A DNA stretch of 64,000 bases from Anaeramoeba ignava. Its lineage: Eukaryota > Metamonada > Anaeramoebidae. Of this stretch, positions 1-7,859 are shown one piece after another. Position 1 is the stretch's first letter. Each line of letters begins with the position of its first letter. The notes beneath the pieces were generated by a model. That model saw only the letters and a program-made list of their open reading frames with translations. It was not told the origin of the DNA and made no database searches. The translations under genes were made by a program, and so were the position numbers. Location of the stretch: assembly GCA_028826165.1 (NCBI GenBank), contig JAPDFW010000053.1, positions 62,001 through 126,000 on the forward strand, read 5' to 3'.

Positions 1-203
1 TGATTTTCTCTTTCATAAAAAAAAATTGGATTCATTTCTTTTTGGAGATTTTCTTTGTTTTCTTGTTCATTTTGTTTTTCTAAATCATTCTTTAATTCTT
101 TTTCATTCCAATTAAATTTTTTTAAAATATTTTGAAGAAATTTATCAATATTTTTTGAATATTTTTTAAATTCTTTAATTTCTAAATTCATTTCATTTTC
201 CAT
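1..203 (-). CDS. 5' part of an unidentified protein (partial)
   Basis: An open frame on the minus strand begins with ATG at 201-203 and reads without a stop to the window edge, giving about 67 residues. The sequence is rich in K, E and N and starts M-E-N-E-M-N-L-E-I-K-E-F-K-K; it looks like the helical N-terminus of a longer protein. I recognise no domain. The start fits local practice: it is the first ATG after an AT-rich leader, and a T-rich stretch lies upstream on the sense strand (about 238-300). The gene continues to the left of the window, so length and function cannot be judged. Confidence 0.5.
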   Translation of the reverse strand, partial: MENEMNLEIKEFKKYSKNIDKFLQNILKKFNWNEKELKNDLEKQNEQENKENLQKEMNPIFFYEREN

Positions 204-481
204 TTTTATAAATTAAATAATAAATAAAATAAAAAGAAAAAATGAAATTTTTATTTTTAATTTTTATTTTAAATTTTTATTTTAAATTTTTCTTTTTTAT
301 TGAAACCATTTTTTTAGAATTTTGATTAATTCATTATTAAAACAAATATTCAACCCAAGAAAGAAAAATAACATTTTGATTTAAAAAAAAAATATAATAT
401 TTGATTTCCAAAAAAAAAAGTGGAACAAAAAAAAATCAAAAAATAAATTTTCTTTTTTCTTTTTTTCTTTGTTTTTTTGTT
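204..481. other. intergenic spacer, partial gene to Akt-like kinase
   Basis: AT-rich spacer upstream of the partial gene and downstream of the Akt-like kinase stop. It holds homopolymer A/T runs and one copy of a recurring short motif, GTGGAAC at 420-426 flanked by A-runs. No gene is seen. Confidence 0.5.
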
Positions 482-3400
482 TTAAAATTTTTTAAGTCCA
501 CCAATTCCAGCAACATCTTCTTCAAAAGTAAATCCTTTAAAAGCGTTATTATCTCTTCCCATATAACTAATTTCTGGAACTGATTCTTGGATATTTTCTT
601 GAGTAAATTCTCTGTCAAAATTACTTGTATCATAAACATTTTTTACTTTTGGTTTAAAAGGAGCTGATGTTTGTTTTGAAAATAATTTTTCCCAATCAAT
701 TTTTTCAAAGAATTGATGTTTTTTAATCATTTCACTATCTTCTTTTCCTGATCCATATCTCTTTACTGGATCTCTAATTAATAACTGAAAAAGAAATGAA
801 ATTGAAAATGTCAAATTATTAGAAAAAAAATTGAAATAAAATTGAGAATGTCAAGTTATTAGAAAAAAAAAAATTGAATTTTAAAAATTTTGTTTGTTTG
901 TATTTTTTTTACACCAGATATTAAATTTCTTGCTGAACTTGAAAGTCCTGGTGGAAATTTTAATGTTGCTGTTAAAATTTTTTGATACATTAAATTGAGA
1001 TTTTCTGAATAAAATGGAGGAAGACCAACAAGCATTTCATAAATTAATATTCCAAGACTCCACCAATCAACAGGTTTTCCATATCCTTCATCTTTTAATA
1101 CTTCAGGAGCTTTTCAAGAAGAATAATTTTATTTGATTAATTTTAAATTTTAAATTTTAAATTTTAAATTTAATTTTACCAAGATATTCTGGTGTTCCAC
1201 AAAAAGTGTTTGTTTTTCCATCTTTTCTTTTCGAAATATTCATTTTAACTAATCCAAAATCAGTTATTCTAAGATGACCATCAGATCCAATTAAAATATT
1301 TTCTGGTTTTAAATCACTAAAAAATTAAAAATTAAAAATTAAAAATTAAAAATTAAAATTAAAATTAAAATTAAAAATTAAAATTAAAATAAAAAATACC
1401 GATAAACAATATCCATTTTATGAAGATGTTCTAAAGCAAGTGTAATTTCTGCTGCATAAATTCTTACAACATCTTCTGAAAAAGTTCCAAGTTTCTTTAA
1501 GTGAAAAAACAATTCTCCTCCATCAACATAATCAAGAATCATGTATAATCTTTCTTCTGTTTGAAATGAATAGTGAAGTGATACTAAAAATGGATGTGTT
1601 GTTCTCATTAATACATTTCTTTCTGACATTGTTTGTTCTATTTGTTGAGTTTCAGCTAATTTTCCTTTTTGTAATGCTTTCATTGCATAAAATTGTTGAT
1701 TGCTAATTTTTTGAACCAAATATACCTTTTTAAATTTTTGAATTTTTTTTTTATTAAAATTAATCATTCACATGAAAGGAGATAAAATTTAAATTAAAAT
1801 AAAAATTAAATTTACTTTTCCAAATGTTCCTCTTCCAATCACTCTTACTTTCTTAAAATCTTTCATACTCACTTTATCATGAACTTCTGATTTAATTACA
1901 ACTGAAATTTTCTGAATCCAATCATCTCGATCTTCATCAGAACATGCAGAAAGTAAATAAATTCTTTGGCCTGGAATTTCTAAATTAAAGCAATGTTTCT
2001 TTTTAGTTTTTACATTTGCAATTGATACTTTTGCTGATTTTGTTATTGGTAAAACACCAATAGGACTTCGACTCTATTTTTAAATATAAAATTAATTATA
2101 AAATTATTTAATAAAATTAAATATAAAATTAATTATAAAATTATTATTAAAATTAATTATAAAATTATTAATAAATTTATTTATAAAATTATTTATAAAA
2201 TTATTTATAAAATTTAATATAAAATTATTTATAAAATTTAATATAAAATTATTTATAAAATTTAATATAAAATTATTTATAAAATTTAATATAAAATTAT
2301 TTATAAAATTATTTATAAATTTATATATAAAATTATTTATAAAATTATTTATTATATTATTTATAAAATTATTTATAAAATTATTTATAAAATTATTTAT
2401 AAAATTATATATAAAATTATTTATAAAATTATTTATTAAATTAATTAAAATTAAATATAAAATTATTTATAAAATTATTTATAAAATTATTTATAAAAAT
2501 TAAATATAAAATTATTTATAAAATTATTTATAAAATTAAATATAAAATTAAATATAAAATTAAATATAAAATTATTTATAAAATTATTAATAAAATTATT
2601 TATAAAATTAATTATAAATTAATTATAAAATTATTTATAAAATTATTTATAAAATTATATATAAAATTAAATATAAAATTAAATATAAATTATAAAATTA
2701 AATATAAAAATTATTAATAAAATTATTTATAAAATTATTTATAAAATTATTTATAAAATTATTTATAAAATTAAATTAATTATATATAAAATTATATATA
2801 TAAAATTATTTATAAAATTATTTATAAAATTAAATATAAAATTAAATATAAAATTAAATATAAAATTAAATATAAAATTATTTATAAAATTAATTATAAA
2901 ATTATTTATAAAATTATTTATAAAATTATTTATAAAAATTATTAAATTATATAAAATTATATATAAAATTATTTATAAAATTATTTATAAAATTAAATAT
3001 AAAATTAAATATAAAATTAAATATAAAATTAAATATAAAATTATTTATAAAATTAATTATAAAATTAAATATAAAATTATTTATAAAATTAATTATAATA
3101 TTATTTTATAAAATTAAATATAAAAATTTATAAAATTATTAATAAAATTATTAATAAAATTAAATATAAAATATTTATAAAATTATATATAAAATTAAAT
3201 ATAAAATTATTTATAAAATTATTTATAAATTATTTATAAAATTATTTATAAAATTATTTATAAAATTAATTATAAAATTATTTATAAAATTATTTATAAA
3301 ATTATTTATAAAATTAATTATTAAATTAATTATAAAATTATTTATAAAATTATTTATAAAATTATTTATAAAATTATTTATAAAATTATATATAAAATTA

Positions 3401-3681
3401 TTTATAAAATTATTTAAAATGAAATGTAATTCAAAAAGAAATAAACAATTGAATATATTTAATTTTAATTTTTAATTTTAATTTTTTTTGTTTAATTAAA
3501 GTTTTGGGTATTAAATTGGTTAAATAAATAAAAAAAATAAATAAAAAAAGTTTTATTTTACTTTTTGCTTTTTAAAATATAAAATTGCTTTATCTTGAAA
3601 AACAAAATATCTTTTATGCCAAGTTTTCCATCTTCCTCCTTGTTTTGTTAAAAATCCACTCTTTATTTGTTTTTGTTGCAT
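482..3681 (-). CDS. Akt/PKB-like PH-domain AGC protein kinase
   Basis: Six exons join in phase: 3562-3681, 1816-2073, 1400-1725, 1180-1316, 913-1109 and 482-784, giving 446 residues. An N-terminal PH domain (about residues 7-110; S-G-F-L-T-K-Q-G then [10 protein letters not shown]) is followed by a Ser/Thr kinase domain with G-R-G-T-F-G-K, an A-M-K-A-L lysine, Y-R-D-L-K-P-E-N, D-F-G, the AGC activation-loop motif T-F-C-G-T-P-E-Y-L and A-P-E. The C-terminal AGC extension ends with the hydrophobic motif F-K-G-F-T-F. PH, kinase and hydrophobic motif in this order and length are typical of Akt/PKB, which acts downstream of phosphoinositide 3-kinase at the plasma membrane. The first intron (2074-3561) is about 1.5 kb and made of ATTTATAAAA-type repeats. 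Start: first ATG before the PH domain. The exact subfamily is inferred from architecture. Confidence 0.88.
2090..3420. repeat. ATTTATAAAA-type repeat in the Akt-like kinase intron
   Basis: More than 1.3 kb of imperfect tandem units of about 10-12 nt (ATTTATAAAATT, with ATATAAAATTA variants) fills most of the first intron. It has no coding capacity and does not match the repeats of other introns. Confidence 0.9.
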
Positions 3682-4310
3682 TGTTTTTTTGTCTGAAAAA
3701 AAAAAATAATTAAAAAAAAAAAAATTAAACAATTAAACAAATAAATTTAAAAAAAAAATGAAAAAAAAAATTAAAAAAAAATTTTATTAAAAAAAAGAGT
3801 TTTTATTTTATTTCTTTTTATTTTTATTTTTTTAATAATAAAAAAGTGTCAAAATAATAATAAAAAATTAATTTAAAAAAAAAATGAATAAGCAAAATAG
3901 TCTTCTTTTATTTTATTTTTGTTTTTATTTTTAGTTTTAAAAAAATTTTCCTTTTTTTTATTGATCAACGTATTTCCTAATTCTCTTTTAATTTTTAATT
4001 AAGAATTGATTTTAATTTCTCTTTTGATTATAATTTTTCTTTTGATTATAATTTTGATTTTTTAAATTTTTCTTATTGATCAAAATTTTTTTAATTTTTC
4101 ATTTTGATTTTGATTTTGATTTTAATTTTGATTTTAATTTTAATTTTAATTTCGATTTTAATTTTGATTTTGATTTTAATTTTGATTTTCATTTTAATTT
4201 TGATTTTGATTTTAATTTTGATTTTAATTTTAATTTTGATTTTAATTTTGATTTTAATTTTGATTTTAATTTTAATTTTAATTTTAATTTTGATTTTGAT
4301 TTTCTTTGGT
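3682..4310. other. intergenic region between kinase and ankyrin/BTB gene
   Basis: Upstream of the Akt-like start are A-runs containing AAAAATGAAAAA (3751-3772; on the sense strand TTTTTCATTTTT), the same motif seen before other genes. From about 4095 to 4310 a degenerate hexamer repeat (TTTTGA/TTTTAA) abuts the stop codon of the ankyrin/BTB gene and is probably in its 3' UTR. No gene is seen. Confidence 0.6.
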
Positions 4311-7300
4311 TTAATTTTCTTTTAATTTGTTTTCTTTTATTTCATTCTCTTCTTTGATTTTTTTTGTTGCAACTGTTTCTCCCAAAATTAATTGATTCTC
4401 AATTCTTTTAAGTAAATATTTGAACATTTCTTTTCCTTCAACTTGAAAAAATTTATTTGCACTATTCATTTCAGCAAGAAATTCTCTTGATAATTTCAAA
4501 TTAGGAGGGAATTCATCCAAATAAAAAAAATAAATCAAGGCTTTCAAAGATTCTAAAGAACATTCACTATAATCATTAACACAATTTGAATCATCTTCAA
4601 CGGAAATAAACATTCCTTTAAATAATCCACTTCTTGCAAATAAAATAACTTTATGAACTTTGATTTTTTCTTCTCCTTTAATAATAATAAAATCTTTTGA
4701 TTCTTCATTTTCGTATAATTTTTTCAAATCAGCTTGTAATCCATTTCTTCCTAATTTTTCAATATATTTCTCAATTCCAATTTGAAGTGAAATATTCTTA
4801 AAATTTTCGAATTGTTCATCATCACTTTCAAATCCAAGATATAAACATTTAAGATATTCAAGTACTTCATTACTTGGCATATTTCCAAAAACTTCTAATG
4901 CTTGATTCATGTTTTCTTCTCCAATTCTACATTGTAAAAATGATTTGTTTGTTGAAACAGATGATCCTCCAAATGTTGGTATTTTATAATCCCAAATATC
5001 AGTTGATTCTTGAATACTTGCAAAATTATAATGATATCCTCGAAATTTACTAACTACTTCTTTTTTAAAATATGAATTATCTTCTTTTATATATTCTTTC
5101 TCTAACATATTTGATCCATATTGAATTAAGAGATTAATTTTTTCAGCAATATGATTGTATTTTAATGAAGTTAAAGGAGTTCTTCCCTAAATTGATTTTA
5201 ATTTTAATTTTCATTTTAATTTTCATTTTGATTTTAATTTTGATTTTTAATTTTGATTTTAATTTTAATTTTAATTTTAATTTTAATTTTAATTTTAATT
5301 TTAATTTTAATTTTAATTTTAATTTTAAATTTTAATTTTAATTTTGATTTTAATTTTGATTTTAATTTTGATTTTAATTTTGATTTTAATTTTAATTTTG
5401 ATTTTTAATTTAAATTTTACTTCCTATATATTATTTTGTTAGTTATTCATTTCAAAAAAAAGGTTTTTGTTTTTCTTTTTTTTTTCACAAACTTTTTTAA
5501 ATCAAATTTTAATTATTTTTTTTTTCAAATTATATCATTTCTTTTTATATTAAAAATACCTCCATCTCTTGCACGAACATTTGCTCCATTTTTTAAAAGA
5601 ATTTCAACAACTTCTGGACTTTCATAATTTGCTGCAAAATGTAAAGGAGTTCTATTCTGTTAAAAAAAAAAGAATTATATTTTTTAATCCACTTTTTTTT
5701 TGGATTATCAAAACTGATTAAAAAATTTTTTGATTTAAACAAACTTTAATATTGGCTGATTTATCTTCCTAAAATAATTTTAATTTTAATTTTATAAATG
5801 AGATTTTAATTTTAAATTTTAATTTTAGTTTTAATTTTAAATTTTAATTAAAATATTAACTTGAATAAATTCAATATTTGCTCCTTTATCTATTAAAAAT
5901 TGAACTACTTTTGGATTTGCTTTTTTTCTTAAAATTAATCCACAAAGAATTGAAGAATCCTTTTGTTTAAATTTTTTGTTTAAATTGTTTTATTTTTTTG
6001 TTTTATTTTTTGTTTAAATTTTTGTTTAAATTTGTTTTATTGAAAAAACAAACATCATCTTCAATTTTTGCTCCATGTTTTAACAATAATTCCATAATTT
6101 GAAAGTTTTGATTTTCAGCTGCAATTATTAATGGTGTTTGTTTTGTGTACCAAAATGACTTGATTTTTTTCAATCAAAAAAAAAATTTAATCAATTCATT
6201 CTCATTTTTAAATTTAAATTTAAATTTAAATTATTTTTTATTTTTGTTTTTTTTTTTTACTCCATTCTTAAATTAAAAGAAAAACATTTATTTTTTTAAA
6301 TAAAATTTAATTTTCAATTTTTCTTTTAGATTTTAAAAAAAAATTTTACTTGTGCTTGATTTACATCTGCTCCTTTTTCAATAAAATATTCAATCACATG
6401 ATTTAAATTTTTGTTATTTTTTGTAATTACAGAAGTTAAAGGAGTATGTGCCTATTATTTATAATAATCAATTTTTTTTTTGATTAGTTCAAATTAATTT
6501 CCCAAAAAATAAAAAAATTTTTTTTTTCTTTACATAAAAACTTTGATTAATATTAAATCCTTTTTCCAATAATAATTCATATGTTCTAAGATCTGTATGT
6601 TCGTGTCTAATTATATTCTCTAATGCATTTTCATACCACTTTTTATTTATTTTTTAATTGAAAAAATTTTAATCAATTAAAAGAGGTTTTTTTTGTTTTG
6701 AAATTTTCTTCTTTTTTACATTTAATTCAATATTTAATGTTAATCCTAAATCAATCATATATTTTATTTTCTCATAATTTGGATGATAAGTCATTAATCT
6801 AACAATATCTCCTTTTTTAACTTTCTTTTAAAAATAAAAATAAATTTTAAATTTGAAATTTTAAATTTGAAATTTGAAATTTTACTTCAGTTTCAATTTG
6901 AAAATTTGGTGGAAAAAGTAATTTAAATGTTTCAAAAGAAATTTTTTCATTTAAAGCAGCTTCTAAAACTCGATAATAATTCTATTGAATAAAAATAGAA
7001 ATTATTTTTATTTGTTGATTAAAAAAAAAAAGGAAAAAATAATTTTTTTTTGCTTACCAACTTTGGATCAGATCCAGAATCAATTAATAATTTAATTAAT
7101 TCATGATTATTTGAGTTTCTTAATGCGCAAATAAGTGGAGTATCTCCATCCTAAAAAAAGAAAAGAAATTATTTAAAAATCAAAAATAAAAAAATAATTT
7201 AAAAATAAACAAACTTTTGGATTCAATTCAGCTTTTAATTCAATTAGTTTTTTGATTATAGACATATCTAAATTATTATAAATAGCTCGGATAATTGGTA

Positions 7301-7826
7301 ATTGATAATACTAAAATGATTTTAAAATTGAAGAATTTTGATTAAAAGGAATTTGAATGTGATTTTGAATTTCTTTTAAAAATACAGAATTAGATTTTGT
7401 AAAATTTGGATCACATCCTCTATCTAAAAACATTTGTAATATTTCTAGTGTTGTTTCTTTTTTTCCACAAATTATTGATATAGGTGATTCACCCTAAAAT
7501 CCAAAAAAAAATCAATTTTAAATTTTTAAATATTAAATATTAAATATTAAATATTAACAGGATTTGTTGGAATTTTTGCTCCAGCATCAAAAAAAAGTTG
7601 AATTTTTTCCTTATCAACTGATTTAGAAAGAAATGTTAATAAAGGAGTCATTCCCTAATTTAAATAATATGATAAAATTAAAAATATTCAAATTAAAAAT
7701 ATTAAAAATAAAAATATTTAAATTATTTAAATTACTCTCTTCTGTTTTATTGTTTTGTATTGTTTTTATTGTTTTATTTTGTTTTGTTTTGTTTTGTTTT
7801 GTTTTGTTTTGTTTTGTTTTGTTTTG

Positions 7827-7859
<33 letters not shown>

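Noticed and set aside
4076-4357. Phe/Asp/Asn repeat frames on the plus strand
   Set aside because: Hexamer repeat in the 3' flank of the ankyrin/BTB gene, overlapping its coding end; no start context and no conserved part.
5478-5486. AG|TTT|GTG site as a microexon in the last intron of the ankyrin/BTB gene
   Set aside because: Not needed for repeat length and does not solve the phase problem at 5559.
5745-5768. Reading the AG|GAA site at 5766-5768 as another single-codon exon
   Set aside because: GAA is followed by GAT, not GT; the next usable donor gives a 24-nt exon, which I used instead. That exon adds more residues than the consensus needs and remains tentative.
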